42,303 bases of DNA from Chloroflexota bacterium (GCA_019456165.1 VRUJ01000032.1:7067-49369), one strand, 5' to 3'; numbered from the stretch's first letter, positions 18,075-27,270 are shown. The notes: a model not told the origin generated them from the letters alone. Made by a program: numbers and translations.

Positions 18075-20327
18075 ATGGCAAGCAAGAAAACTACTGAGAA
18101 TTCTTCACGAAGGCCCAACATGGTTAAGGAAAACCGACCTCCCCAGGGCCGGAGTGCTTGGCTAGAGAACTTGTTGGGATTTTTGTTGAGCTTCCAACGG
18201 TTCACTTGGGAAATCGCTGGCGTTCTTTTTATGGTTATCGCTTCGATAACCTTACTGGGATTAATAGGTTTGGCCAGCGGCGCTTGGTTAACCCCTTGGG
18301 CAGGGTGGTTGCGTAGGTGGTTTGGTATTGGCAGTGTTTTAATTTCGGTTGCATTTGGGGTAAGTGGTTTATGGATACTTTACCAACGAAAAGACGATGT
18401 GAGCGCCTCGAGTTGGGGCCGAGTAGTAGCCCTTGAATTAACTGCATTTGCTAGCCTAGCTTTGATTTCAATATTCAAGGGCTATTCTTTAGAACGTGCA
18501 GAGGCTGGTCTGGACGGCGGATTGGTGGGCTGGGGAATAGCCGAGTTTCTCCGGATTACCCTTTCTACTGTTTTGCCTGCTTCAGCCGCAATAGTGGTGA
18601 GGAATCTGAGTTTATTATTAATTTTCATCATTGGCGGAATTTATGGCCTGGGGCAAATTTGGAGAATTAAGATTTGGTTACAGCGCGTTTTCGAGGATGA
18701 GTCATATCTGCCACCAAAATTTCAGGAATCGGATTCGGCAGTCAGCATTTCCCAAGGAAAAATTTCAAAAGGGAAAGACGCGGAACTGAAGACCGCTGGT
18801 GATAAGAAGCACAACCATATTCCTCCCGAGCATCGGAAGCGATTTAAGCTTGGTTCTGAAGAGAAAACAACTATTAAACCTCCACCAAGGGATAGCCGCT
18901 TACCTCCATTGGATATCTTGCAGTCTGAAAAAAATGTACGGCCCAATGAACGGCATATCAATCAGACCGCTGGTTTAATAGAAAAAACATTAGCAGAGTT
19001 TGGGATTCCCGCAAAGGTTGTCGGCTTTAAAACCGGCCCTACTGTTACACAATTTGCTGTTGAGCCAGGATATAACCAGAAGACTGGGGTTGAGGGTGAC
19101 GAAGGGCGGCAGAAGGTGCGAGTCTCGCAGATTTCAAATCTTCAACGTGATCTTGCCTTGGCACTTTCTGCACAAAGATTGCGTATCCAAGCCCCGGTTC
19201 CAGGGAGATCTTTTGTGGGTATAGAAGTGCCAAATATACGTGCAAATCTTGTGCGCTTGAGGCCAATTCTCGAGACAGAAACGTTTTACAAGGCAGATTC
19301 CCGACTTGCGTTAGCATTGGGCCGAGATGTTTCTGGCCAAACTGTTGTTGCAGATTTAGCCCGAATGCCGCATTTATTAATCGCGGGAACAACCGGTTCT
19401 GGTAAATCAATCTGTATCGCGGCGATAACCGTTTGCCTAGCGATGAACAATTCGCCAGAAGATTTGCGCATCGTCATGATCGACCCCAAAATGGTTGAAC
19501 TGGTACCATTTAATGGCTTACCTCATTTGATAGGAAAAGTTGAAACAGATCTAAATCGAATCTCGGCTGTTTTGCGTTGGGTTGTATCTGAGATGGAGCG
19601 TCGATATAAGTTATTGGAAGAGTTACGCGCCAGAGACCTTGAGAGTTTCAATCGCAAAGTGCGCCGGCGCAAGGAACACGAAAATTTACCCCGCATAGTG
19701 GTTTTAATTGATGAATTAGCTGATCTGATGATGTCCGCAGCCGAACATACTGAAGCTACTATAGTGCGCTTAGCACAGATGGCGCGTGCTACTGGGATTC
19801 ATCTCGTTGTAGCCACTCAAAGGCCGAGTACTGAGGTTGTAACCGGGTTAATCAAAGCAAATTTCCCAGCGCGCGTCTCTTTCGCAGTCGCTTCTGGAAT
19901 CGATTCGCGGGTTATTCTTGATCTACCCGGAGCTGAGACATTATTGGGCCGAGGTGATATGTTGTATCTTGATCCTGAATTGGGTACTCCGGTTCGGTCG
20001 CAAGGAGTGATGGTCACAGATCAGGAAGTGGAGAATGTAATCACGTTTTGGCAGAAAGAATGGGTTGAGGTTGAAAGCGATCAGACACCTTGGGATGTGA
20101 TGATCGCCGAAGAAGAACATAACCTCGATCGAGATGAGTTGGTGGAGAAGGCTATTGAGGTCATCGCAGAAACTGGGCGGGTAAGCGCGTCACATCTACA
20201 ACGCAGTTTGCGGATTGGCTATCCCAGAGCAGCCCGTTTGATGGATGCTTTGGAAGATTTAGGCATTGTCGGTCCTGCACGAGGGGGTGGACGCGAGAGA
20301 GAATTGCTTATTGATTTAGACGAATGA
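18075..20327 (+). CDS. ftsK: DNA translocase FtsK/SpoIIIE
   Basis: This is a septal DNA pump that moves chromosome ends during division. The 750-residue protein has four predicted membrane segments in the first ~210 residues, a charged linker, the alpha/beta RecA-like motor and a C-terminal winged-helix gamma domain. Walker A is GTTGSGKS (residues 438-445) and Walker B is IVVLIDELADLMM. The segment TGIHLVVATQRPSTEVVTGLIKAN-type (split here as VVATQRPST and VVTGLIKANFPARV) is diagnostic. The gamma domain VSASHLQRSLRIGYPRAARL can read polar KOPS-type sequences in relatives. It ends the 12155-20327 run; a strong promoter follows before the next gene. Confidence 0.95.
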   Translation: MASKKTTENSSRRPNMVKENRPPQGRSAWLENLLGFLLSFQRFTWEIAGVLFMVIASITLLGLIGLASGAWLTPWAGWLRRWFGIGSVLISVAFGVSGLWILYQRKDDVSASSWGRVVALELTAFASLALISIFKGYSLERAEAGLDGGLVGWGIAEFLRITLSTVLPASAAIVVRNLSLLLIFIIGGIYGLGQIWRIKIWLQRVFEDESYLPPKFQESDSAVSISQGKISKGKDAELKTAGDKKHNHIPPEHRKRFKLGSEEKTTIKPPPRDSRLPPLDILQSEKNVRPNERHINQTAGLIEKTLAEFGIPAKVVGFKTGPTVTQFAVEPGYNQKTGVEGDEGRQKVRVSQISNLQRDLALALSAQRLRIQAPVPGRSFVGIEVPNIRANLVRLRPILETETFYKADSRLALALGRDVSGQTVVADLARMPHLLIAGTTGSGKSICIAAITVCLAMNNSPEDLRIVMIDPKMVELVPFNGLPHLIGKVETDLNRISAVLRWVVSEMERRYKLLEELRARDLESFNRKVRRRKEHENLPRIVVLIDELADLMMSAAEHTEATIVRLAQMARATGIHLVVATQRPSTEVVTGLIKANFPARVSFAVASGIDSRVILDLPGAETLLGRGDMLYLDPELGTPVRSQGVMVTDQEVENVITFWQKEWVEVESDQTPWDVMIAEEEHNLDRDELVEKAIEVIAETGRVSASHLQRSLRIGYPRAARLMDALEDLGIVGPARGGGRERELLIDLDE

Positions 20328-20353
20328 GATAGATAGTTCGAGGCAATATTTGC

Positions 20354-20382
20354 TTGACAGTCTATCCGCCCTGAGATAGCAT
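20354..20382 (+). promoter_or_regulatory. Sigma-70-like promoter upstream of the phosphatidyltransferase gene
   Basis: TTGACA (20354-20359) and TAGCAT (20377-20382) are separated by exactly 17 bases, 56 bases before the ATG at 20438. It separates the lipid/lipoprotein genes from the ftsK run. Confidence 0.6.
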
Positions 20383-20437
20383 TTCTCAGTTGAGAGATTG
20401 ACTAAAAAAAGCTTAGAAGAAAGGAAAATCTAAATAA

Positions 20438-21076
20438 ATGGAACAATCGATTGAGAAAGGAAAACGCCGGACATTTACTGACCAGCTGCGGATAATTTTT
20501 AAATGGTTTTTAGTACCTGTGGCAGCCATCCTTAAAAACTTGGGAATCCACCCCAATACATTAACCATTTTCGGATTAATTGGCACTGGTGTGGGTGCAT
20601 TCTTTTTATCCCAAGGGGATATCATTTTGGGGGGTTTCATCATCTTGCTGATGGGCCTCGTAGATGCTTTGGATGGCCCCTTAGCAAGATTGCGTGGAAC
20701 GGAGGATTTCGGGGCTTTTGTAGATTCGGTCAGTGATCGATATTCAGAATTATTTGTTTTCGGGGGACTGATGTGGTATTACGTCCAGAAAGCTGATGCA
20801 TTTGGAAGCATGTTAGTATTTGCTGCCGCAGCAGGTTCTATTTTGGTTTCCTATGTGAGAGCACGGGCACAAAGCTTAGGTTTTGAGGTTAAAGTTGGAA
20901 TTCTTACACGCGTGGAGCGTGTGCTAATTATTGGCCCTTCATTGTTGTTTAATATCCCGATTATCGGTGTAGGTGTTATTGCCTTTGGCGCGAATATCAC
21001 AGCTTTACAAAGAATTTTTCATATGCGTCATGCGGCACAATCCCGCAATAATCATACTTCAGGAGAAAATGGATGA
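20438..21076 (+). CDS. CDP-alcohol phosphatidyltransferase family protein (PgsA/PIP-synthase-like)
   Basis: This membrane enzyme transfers a phosphatidyl group from a CDP-lipid to an alcohol in phospholipid head-group synthesis. The 212-residue protein has about six membrane segments and the family motif DALDGPLAR, then GAFVDSVSDR, carrying all the metal- and CDP-binding aspartates. The gap between AR and the following G is seven residues (LRGTEDF) instead of the eight normally given for the motif. The acceptor alcohol (glycerol phosphate, inositol phosphate, other) cannot be decided. A SD-like AAAGGAAAA stretch precedes the ATG. Its end overlaps the lgt start by 4 bases (ATGA), so the two are translationally coupled. 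Confidence 0.85.
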   Translation: MEQSIEKGKRRTFTDQLRIIFKWFLVPVAAILKNLGIHPNTLTIFGLIGTGVGAFFLSQGDIILGGFIILLMGLVDALDGPLARLRGTEDFGAFVDSVSDRYSELFVFGGLMWYYVQKADAFGSMLVFAAAAGSILVSYVRARAQSLGFEVKVGILTRVERVLIIGPSLLFNIPIIGVGVIAFGANITALQRIFHMRHAAQSRNNHTSGENG

Positions 21077-21897
21077 GTATAGATCGCATTGGTATTCACT
21101 TTGGTAGTTTTACAGTACATTTTTACGGCATTATTCTTATGTTGGGTGTTGTAGCAGCAGCTTTCCTTGCGGACCGAGAAGCTAAGCGGCGAAATAAAGA
21201 CCCCGAATTCTTATGGGATGCCTTAATTTGGTTGGTGATTGGGGGCGTAATAGGAGCAAGGCTCTGGCATATTTTCACTCCACCTCCATCCATGGTCGAG
21301 GATGGAATTACTACAAATTTTTACTTAACCCACCCTTTGGATGCTTTAGCAATTTGGGAGGGGGGGTTGGGAATCCCAGGTGCGGTAATTGGCGGTGGAT
21401 TTGCCCTTTATGTATTTGCAAAAAGTCGCAGGCAAAATTTTCTAATTTGGGCAGATATCATCGTTCCCGGGTTGGCGTTGGGACAAGCTATCGGTCGTTG
21501 GGGAAATTATGTTAATCAGGAGCTTTACGGTGCGCCTGCACCAGAAAACTTGCCGTGGAAAATATTCATAGAATGGGGCCCTCGTCTTACTGATTTTAAA
21601 GATGTTGAATATTATCACCCATTATTCCTGTACGAATCGTTATGGAATTTAGCGAACATGTTCCTGCTGCTATGGATTGCTAAACGTTTCGTAGATGTGT
21701 TAAAACCGGGAGATTTGTTTTTAGTTTATTTGATCACATATCCAGTTGCCCGCATCCTGCTTGATTTCGTACGATTAGATGCTTCTGAAGTTGCAGGCAT
21801 AAATGCTAATCAAACGTTTATGATAGTGATACTTTTAAGTTCGATTGGACTGTTAGTATATAGACATAAATATGCAAAAAGACCGGAATCCGCTTAG
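21073..21897 (+). CDS. lgt: Prolipoprotein diacylglyceryl transferase
   Basis: Lgt transfers a diacylglyceryl group from phosphatidylglycerol to the lipobox cysteine of prolipoproteins, the first maturation step in the membrane. The 274-residue protein has about seven membrane segments, the family signature GRWGNYVNQELYG, the upstream WEGGLGIPGAVIGG and the HPLFLYESLWN motif. It overlaps the phosphatidyltransferase gene by 4 bases, a sensible pairing because a phospholipid is the lipid donor. lspA (second step) lies at 6000. At least three lipoproteins are predicted in the window (33271, 37136 and 41581). A 134-base gap without a clear terminator follows. Confidence 0.95.
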   Translation: MSIDRIGIHFGSFTVHFYGIILMLGVVAAAFLADREAKRRNKDPEFLWDALIWLVIGGVIGARLWHIFTPPPSMVEDGITTNFYLTHPLDALAIWEGGLGIPGAVIGGGFALYVFAKSRRQNFLIWADIIVPGLALGQAIGRWGNYVNQELYGAPAPENLPWKIFIEWGPRLTDFKDVEYYHPLFLYESLWNLANMFLLLWIAKRFVDVLKPGDLFLVYLITYPVARILLDFVRLDASEVAGINANQTFMIVILLSSIGLLVYRHKYAKRPESA

Positions 21898-22031
21898 AAA
21901 CCTCCAGCTTAAAATGGAGAAAGCCATTCAACGTCGGAACGGAAACTTGTTTCAAGGTCTAATGTTTTGGGCTAAGCTCAGATCCTGTTAGATATCCCTT
22001 TAAGGTTTCTAGCAAATAATATTTTGAAACT

Positions 22032-22973
22032 ATGATCATCACTGAAAACCTCTCCAAGAAATTTGAGGATTTTACTGCTGTAGACAGTATTAATCTTGAA
22101 GTCAACCCCGGGGAGCTTTTGGCCCTTTTGGGTCCAAATGGCGCAGGGAAGACAACAACGGTTCGCATGTTGACTTCGGTTTTGCACCCCAGCAGTGGAA
22201 CTGCAAAGGTAGCGGGGTTTGATGTGGTTAATCAGGCTCCTCAAGTGCGCGCTTCGGTAGGTGTATTAACTGAGCATCACGGTTTGTATAATCGAATGCG
22301 CGCATCTGAATACTTGGAATTTTTTGGAGAAATCTACGGATTAGAAACAAAGGCGCGGAAAAAACGGGCTAAAAATATGCTCAATGATTTTGGTCTTTCA
22401 AATAATGCCAACCAAAGGATAGGCGAATTTTCAAAGGGGATGCGGCAAAAACTTGCTTTAGGGCGCGCCCTATTGCATCGGCCCCATGTATTATTGCTTG
22501 ACGAACCGACATCTGCGATGGACCCGGAGAGCGCCAGATTGGTTCGGGACGCAATCAAAGAATTACGCTCTGATCAACGCTCAATAATGATTTGTACGCA
22601 CAACCTGGCGGAAGCAGAAGAATTGGCTGACCGAATCGCAATCATACAAGATGGCAAGATAATTGCTAACGATTCTCCCTCTGCTCTCAAGATGAACATG
22701 CTTGGCCCTCCTGAATATGAAGTGCGCCTCGGAGAAGACCTCAACGGCCGCCAACCTAATCTCCCGGAAAACGTTGATCTTACCGCGAATGGCAAGGACT
22801 GGTTGCGCTTTCGTTCTGATAACCCGAATGATTTCAACCCTCTTGTGGTGCAAAAGCTTGTAAAGCAGAATTTTTCAATTGTTAGTCTCCAGGAGGTTCC
22901 TCGCAGCCTTGAACAGGTATATCTCAGAGCAGTTGACTCTCAATATATTAAAGGCGATCCAGTTGTTAGCTGA
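22032..22973 (+). CDS. ABC transporter ATP-binding protein (NatA/CcmA-like)
   Basis: The 313-residue protein is an ABC ATPase: Walker A GPNGAGKTT (34-42), signature FSKGMRQKLALGRAL (a variant of LSGGQ common in ABC-2 exporters), Walker B VLLLDEPTSAMDPES, and the switch histidine in MICTHNLAEAEELADR. After the nucleotide-binding domain there is a ~90-residue C-terminal extension typical of the DrrA/NatA class. It overlaps the next gene, which encodes the matching permease. Such pairs export lipids, drugs, sodium ions or antibiotics; the substrate is unknown. No good ribosome-binding site precedes the ATG. Confidence 0.9.
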   Translation: MIITENLSKKFEDFTAVDSINLEVNPGELLALLGPNGAGKTTTVRMLTSVLHPSSGTAKVAGFDVVNQAPQVRASVGVLTEHHGLYNRMRASEYLEFFGEIYGLETKARKKRAKNMLNDFGLSNNANQRIGEFSKGMRQKLALGRALLHRPHVLLLDEPTSAMDPESARLVRDAIKELRSDQRSIMICTHNLAEAEELADRIAIIQDGKIIANDSPSALKMNMLGPPEYEVRLGEDLNGRQPNLPENVDLTANGKDWLRFRSDNPNDFNPLVVQKLVKQNFSIVSLQEVPRSLEQVYLRAVDSQYIKGDPVVS

Positions 22974-24384
22974 ACTGCGTCCAGCTCTGATGGTTACCAG
23001 GAGGGAGGTTAGAGACCAATTACGGGATTGGAGAATCATAATCCCTATAGCAGTGCTGACGATTTTCTTCCCTAGCTTGATGAACTTCACTGCGGAGAGG
23101 GCTGTTAATTTTGTGGGTAATTACGGCGCTTCTATCGTGGCAGAACGATTAATACCATTTTTGTTGATGGTGGTTGGATTTTTCCCAGCCTCATTTTCAT
23201 TGATCATTGCCCTTGAGAGTTTTGTTGGCGAGAAAGAACGCGGCAGCATCGAGCCGTTGTTGGCAAGCCCGTTGAGTGATCTGCAGCTTTACCTTGGGAA
23301 ATTAATGGCAGTTATGGTGCCCCCATTACTGGCTAGTTATTTAGGAATCACAGTTTACCTTGTGAGAGTTTATCGAGAATTGGGTTGGGTTCCTGAACTT
23401 GATTTATTATTGCAAATCCTCGCTCTGACTTTCGTTCAAGCATTGACTATGGTGAGCGGCGCGGTGGTAATATCTACTCAGGCCACATCCGTACGCGCCG
23501 CAAATTTGTTGGCATCGTTTATCATAGTTCCAATGGCTCTGTTGATTCAAGGAGAAAGCCTTGTAATGTTTTGGGGTCAATATGACGTTTTGTGGTTGGC
23601 CGTTCTAGGCATGATAATTATCGCTGGTTTGCTTGTGCGCACCGGAGTAGGACATTTCAACCGTGAGGAATTATTAGGCAAAGAAATTGATGTGATTAAT
23701 TTTAAATGGTCTTGGCATCTATTCTCTTCAGCCCTTAAAGGGAAAGCAACCTCAATAGGGTCTTGGTACAAGCTAGAAGTATTGGGGTTGCTCAAATTAT
23801 ATAGATTACCTATTTTATTAATGTCCATAATGGTGATTGCAAGTTTATTCATCGGCGCTAGTCAGACAAGCCGGTTTGCGATCCCTCCAGAATTGATAAA
23901 TTTGGATAACACTGAAGGTAAACTATCGGAAGGACTTGACCAGTTTTCCGTTTTATCTGCAAGCGGTATTCCGATTATATGGTTCCATAATATTCGTGTA
24001 ATTCTGTTGGCAGCTATATTAGGTATGTTTACCTATGGTGTTCTTGGAATACTTGTATTAATGCTGCCCATGATGTTGATTGGTTATTTTTTAGCTACAA
24101 TTTCCTCGGCTGGTATTTCAGCTGTTACTTTTTTTGGAGCTTTCGTTTTACCGCATGGGGTCTTCGAAATTCCTGCCCTAATTTTAGCCGCGGCGTCAAT
24201 TTTCCATTTAGGCGCTAATCTTGCTGCTCCATCAGGAGGCACTAAAATTGGCGAAGGTTTAATCATCTCCCTGGCTAATTGGGTGAAGATTATGCTTGGA
24301 TTGATAATACCGCTATTATTAGCTGCCTCGATTACAGAAGCTTTAATTACACCACAGGTCGTTTTGCATTATTTTGGTAACTAG
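22963..24384 (+). CDS. ABC-2 type transporter permease
   Basis: The frame opens at 22879, but the likeliest start is TTG at 22963, with AAGG 8 bases upstream and an 11-base overlap with the ATPase stop. ATG at 22990 is the alternative and has no visible ribosome-binding site. The product (473 residues from 22963) has about a dozen hydrophobic segments in two halves. The N-terminal stretch TRREVRDQLRDWRI and the motif ESFVGEKERGSIEPLLASPLSD (here split as FVGEKERGSIEPLL and ASPLSD) are typical of NatB-like ABC2_membrane proteins. With the upstream ATPase it forms an exporter of unknown substrate. It precedes the metallo-beta-lactamase gene by 29 bases. Confidence 0.88.
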   Translation: MLAELRPALMVTRREVRDQLRDWRIIIPIAVLTIFFPSLMNFTAERAVNFVGNYGASIVAERLIPFLLMVVGFFPASFSLIIALESFVGEKERGSIEPLLASPLSDLQLYLGKLMAVMVPPLLASYLGITVYLVRVYRELGWVPELDLLLQILALTFVQALTMVSGAVVISTQATSVRAANLLASFIIVPMALLIQGESLVMFWGQYDVLWLAVLGMIIIAGLLVRTGVGHFNREELLGKEIDVINFKWSWHLFSSALKGKATSIGSWYKLEVLGLLKLYRLPILLMSIMVIASLFIGASQTSRFAIPPELINLDNTEGKLSEGLDQFSVLSASGIPIIWFHNIRVILLAAILGMFTYGVLGILVLMLPMMLIGYFLATISSAGISAVTFFGAFVLPHGVFEIPALILAAASIFHLGANLAAPSGGTKIGEGLIISLANWVKIMLGLIIPLLLAASITEALITPQVVLHYFGN

Positions 24385-24413
24385 CTATATGAAGATTAAT
24401 TAGGGAGCACTAT

Positions 24414-25172
24414 ATGCCAAAACTAGTGATATTAGGCACTTCTTATTCAGTTCCGGATGAAGACCACGAGAATACTCACATGGTCTTACAGGGTAAAGAC
24501 CGACTGGTACTGATCGATTGCGTAAGTAACCCAATTGTGCGCTTGAAGAAGGCTGGTTTGAACCACTCAGATCTCACAGATATACTGATGACACATTATC
24601 ACCCAGACCACGTCTCTGGTGTTCCTTTGTTATTGATGGGTATGGGAATCTTAAACCGAGAAAAGCATCTGAATATATATGGTCTAGAGCATGTGGTTGG
24701 AATCATGAAAAAGGTCTTAGTTGATTACCAATGGCATAGTTGGCCCCGTCTGTTCCAAGTCTCATTCCAAAACTTGCCTGATAGGGAATTGGTTCCAATG
24801 TTAGAGACAGAAGAATTTCGAATTTTCACTTCCCCGGTGAAACATTTTATACCTACTGTTGGAGTGCGCATAGAATTTATTAAATCAGGCAAGGTATTGG
24901 CGTATTCGTGTGATACAGCTCCAACCCCAAGCGTTAAAAAGTTAGCCCAAGATGCAGATATCTTAATCCATGAAGCCGCGGGCGCTTCGGTAGGACATTC
25001 GTCTGCAACCCAGGCCGGTGAAATGGCGAAATCTGCAAACGCAAAAGAGCTATATTTGATCCATTATCCGACTGGGGATTTTTACGACCCTGGAATAGTG
25101 GACGCAGCGGGGGAGGCATTTGGTAGACCAGTCAAATTAGCCGAAGACTTTATGACATTTGATTTTGATTAA
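24414..25172 (+). CDS. Metallo-beta-lactamase fold hydrolase (RNase Z-like group)
   Basis: The 252-residue protein carries the metal motif THYHPDHVSG (HxHxDH: His61, His63, Asp65, His66), an SPVKHFIPTVG histidine, the aspartate in YSCDTAPT, and a final histidine in LIHYP. That order matches the RNase Z/arylsulfatase-like branch of the MBL superfamily. It lacks a clear RNase Z exosite, so tRNA 3' processing is only one possibility. GGGAG about 8 bases before the ATG supports the start. It converges on the HNH gene with only 41 bases between the stops, and no terminator stands out there. Confidence 0.85.
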   Translation: MPKLVILGTSYSVPDEDHENTHMVLQGKDRLVLIDCVSNPIVRLKKAGLNHSDLTDILMTHYHPDHVSGVPLLLMGMGILNREKHLNIYGLEHVVGIMKKVLVDYQWHSWPRLFQVSFQNLPDRELVPMLETEEFRIFTSPVKHFIPTVGVRIEFIKSGKVLAYSCDTAPTPSVKKLAQDADILIHEAAGASVGHSSATQAGEMAKSANAKELYLIHYPTGDFYDPGIVDAAGEAFGRPVKLAEDFMTFDFD

Positions 25173-25213
25173 TTTGAGGGTATCAATTATCCTAGTTAAG
25201 CTGTAGGATGGTT

Positions 25214-25729
25214 TTACCAGCCTTCGATATAAGGTACCCATTCTTCATTTTTCCCCAGATATCTCCTAAAAATATACTTTGCAGAAGCAGAGGGTGCGCT
25301 TAGGCTTGATCTCAGGCTTAGGTTGGCTTCTTTAATGGTTCGTCCCCCTTTACGATGATTGCAATATGCGCACGCTGTGACCAGATTGCCCCAGGTGTGG
25401 CTGCCGCCCAGACGACGCGGGATGACATGGTCGAGAGTGAGTGGTTTGGTTTTCTTTCCACAGTACTGGCAGGTGTAGTTATCTCTTCTGAAAATCTCTT
25501 GTTTGTTTAATTTGATTGCAGGACGGGGCCGTTTTATCATCTTGTCAAGCCGGATAACCGAAGGGATCGGGAAGCGATCAGAAACAGTTTTAATAAAACC
25601 TCTCCCATTTAAGATCAAAGAAGCTTTCTCAGAAAATATCAAACCAATGGCGCGCCTGGTGGTCGAAACGTTTAGCGGTTCGTAATTAGCATTAAGTACT
25701 AAGACAGGCGCTCTAAGTTTCTCGCTCAT
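25214..25729 (-). CDS. HNH endonuclease family protein
   Basis: The 171-residue protein has an HNH domain in its C-terminal half: a zinc-binding CQYCGKK and CAYCNHRKGGR pair of CxxC motifs bracketing the catalytic LTLDHVIPRRLGG and the Asn of WGNLVTAC. The N-terminal ~65 residues start with a conserved VLVLNANYEPLNVSTTRRA segment seen in stand-alone HNH proteins of Chloroflexota, cyanobacteria and others. Their role is unclear; some are linked to DNA repair or restriction, but no methylase or phage gene is nearby. It is divergent from tyrS and has its own extended -10 promoter. Confidence 0.88.
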   Translation of the reverse strand: MSEKLRAPVLVLNANYEPLNVSTTRRAIGLIFSEKASLILNGRGFIKTVSDRFPIPSVIRLDKMIKRPRPAIKLNKQEIFRRDNYTCQYCGKKTKPLTLDHVIPRRLGGSHTWGNLVTACAYCNHRKGGRTIKEANLSLRSSLSAPSASAKYIFRRYLGKNEEWVPYIEGW

Positions 25730-25775
25730 AACTCGAATACAAAAATGAAACTATACTAATCTCTCCGAATGCCAA

Positions 25776-25784
25776 ATTATAGCA
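25776..25784 (-). promoter_or_regulatory. Extended -10 promoter for the HNH gene
   Basis: On the minus strand TGC-TATAAT gives an ideal extended -10 about 47 bases before the ATG at 25729. The -35 region is poor, as allowed for this promoter class. Confidence 0.45.
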
Positions 25785-25817
25785 CAAAGGGAAACAACAC
25801 AGTTAGTGAGAAGATGA

Positions 25818-25823
25818 TATAAT
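25818..25823 (+). promoter_or_regulatory. -10 element candidate for tyrS
   Basis: A perfect TATAAT lies about 200 bases upstream of the tyrS ATG, leaving room for a long leader that contains the hairpin at 25950-25973. The -35 region is weak. Confidence 0.35.
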
Positions 25824-25949
25824 TCGTGCATGATTAACATAATGAAATTTGTCAAAGATTATCAATGCGAGCATTTATTGAAGCTCAAATTTTCAGCAAT
25901 CTATGATTATTACCTCATGTGAAAATAGCCTCATTTGGTGAGTAATTCT

Positions 25950-25981
25950 CGCGCCCTCGCCATCGAGGGCGCGTTTGATTT
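25950..25981 (+). terminator. Strong GC hairpin in the tyrS leader, possible attenuator
   Basis: CGCGCCCTCG and CGAGGGCGCG form a perfect 10-bp stem around the loop CCAT, followed by TTTGATTT. No plus-strand gene lies upstream within this intergenic region, so a terminator here can only act on the tyrS leader transcript. The position 41 bases before the SD fits attenuation. The canonical T-box sequence with its GGTGG core is not seen. Confidence 0.5.
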
Positions 25982-26021
25982 AAACCCGGCGTGGGAGTAG
26001 AATAATTATTTGGAGGCCAGC

Positions 26022-27236
26022 ATGAATATTGAAGAACAAGTAGCGACTCTGATGCAAGGAACAGACTATGGCGATGAGGAGCTCAAAAAGGCTATGGGAG
26101 ATGAACTTCGCGAACGTCTAATTGAAGCCCAATCCGAGGACAGGCCTCTGCGTGTATACTGCGGTTATGACCCACGCACAGCAGATCTGCATATCGGCCA
26201 CACAATCACTATGCGGAAGCTGCGTCAATTCCAAGATCTGGGACACCAAGTAATTTTCTTGGTTGGAACGTACACATCTTTGATTGGGGACCCCTCAGAT
26301 AAGGATAAATTGCGTAAGACCCTTACTCTCGATGAAGTGGAGAAAAACGCCGAAACCTATGCTCACCAGGCTTTTAGGGTACTGGAGCGCACTAAAACCC
26401 TCGTGGAATATAACGATAAATGGTTGGCGGAGCTAACTCTAAAAGATTTGATAGAGTTCGCATCGAATTTTACTATCCAACAATTTCTCACTCGAGAAAA
26501 CTTTAAATTGCGCTTTAATAAAAAAGAGGCCATTTACCTGCATGAAACTTTCTACTCGATAATGCAAGCCTACGATGCCTATAAACTAAAGGCAGATGTG
26601 CAGGTTGGTGGAACTGACCAACTATTCAATATCATCACTGCGGCGCGAAAATTAATGACTGCATTGGGCGAAAAACCTAATATTGGCATCATAATGGGTA
26701 TATTGCCTGGGACGGATGGTGAGGTGCGCATGAGCAAGTCTTTGGGCAACCACATTCCCCTCAACACAGATGCTGAAGATATGTATGGCAAAGTGATGAG
26801 TGTGCCTGATAAAGCAATGCCCCTTTTTATGCGCTTGGTTACTCGTTGGACTGCTTCTGAGGTTGAACAGATTGAAATCACGTTGGGTGATGGCAGTCTG
26901 CACCCGAGAGATGCAAAAATGAATGTTGCGCGAGAGATTACTGCGATCTTTTATGGCGAGGAAGCGTCTGAAAAAGCTGAAGGTGAATTCGTTGCAGTCT
27001 TTCAGAAGGGCGAGCTGCCGGATGATATAGCAGATTTTAAACTCCAAGCTGGACAGACCATACTTGATGTATTAGTTGCTGGTAATTTGGTTACGAGCAA
27101 AAGCGAAGGGCGGCGGTTGATCAAACAAAATGGAATTCGCCTGGATGGGGAGACGCTAACAGATGCGAATCAGATCTTCCCCCATAACGGTGTGTTACAG
27201 GCTGGCAAGAGACGTTTTCTGCGAGTTGTGGAGTAA
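26022..27236 (+). CDS. tyrS: Tyrosyl-tRNA synthetase
   Basis: This class I aminoacyl-tRNA synthetase charges tRNA-Tyr. The ATG at 26022 is preferred over an in-frame TTG at 26010 because TGGAGG lies 5 bases before it. The product (404 residues) has the HIGH motif DLHIGHT (His57 onward), the KMSKS-type loop RMSKS (236-240) and a C-terminal S4 RNA-binding domain (about 340-402) containing SEGRRLIKQNGIRLDG. The YGGTDQ-type recognition motif appears here as QVGGTDQLFNI. Length and motifs match the TyrZ-like branch. It has a long leader with a hairpin before it and a strong terminator after it, so it is a single-gene unit. Confidence 0.96.
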   Translation: MNIEEQVATLMQGTDYGDEELKKAMGDELRERLIEAQSEDRPLRVYCGYDPRTADLHIGHTITMRKLRQFQDLGHQVIFLVGTYTSLIGDPSDKDKLRKTLTLDEVEKNAETYAHQAFRVLERTKTLVEYNDKWLAELTLKDLIEFASNFTIQQFLTRENFKLRFNKKEAIYLHETFYSIMQAYDAYKLKADVQVGGTDQLFNIITAARKLMTALGEKPNIGIIMGILPGTDGEVRMSKSLGNHIPLNTDAEDMYGKVMSVPDKAMPLFMRLVTRWTASEVEQIEITLGDGSLHPRDAKMNVAREITAIFYGEEASEKAEGEFVAVFQKGELPDDIADFKLQAGQTILDVLVAGNLVTSKSEGRRLIKQNGIRLDGETLTDANQIFPHNGVLQAGKRRFLRVVE

Positions 27237-27270
27237 TGCTTGAGGATAACAAATTGCTTCGATATCTAGA

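Noticed and set aside
22879..22962. Upstream TTG start of the ABC-2 permease, 95 bases inside the ATPase gene
   Set aside because: That stretch is out of frame with conserved ATPase coding sequence and gives an N-terminus unlike the family; TTG 22963 or ATG 22990 fits better.
25830..25981. Canonical T-box riboswitch before tyrS
   Set aside because: The conserved T-box with GGTGG and ACCGCG is absent and the leader is shorter than usual; only the terminator-like hairpin is supported.
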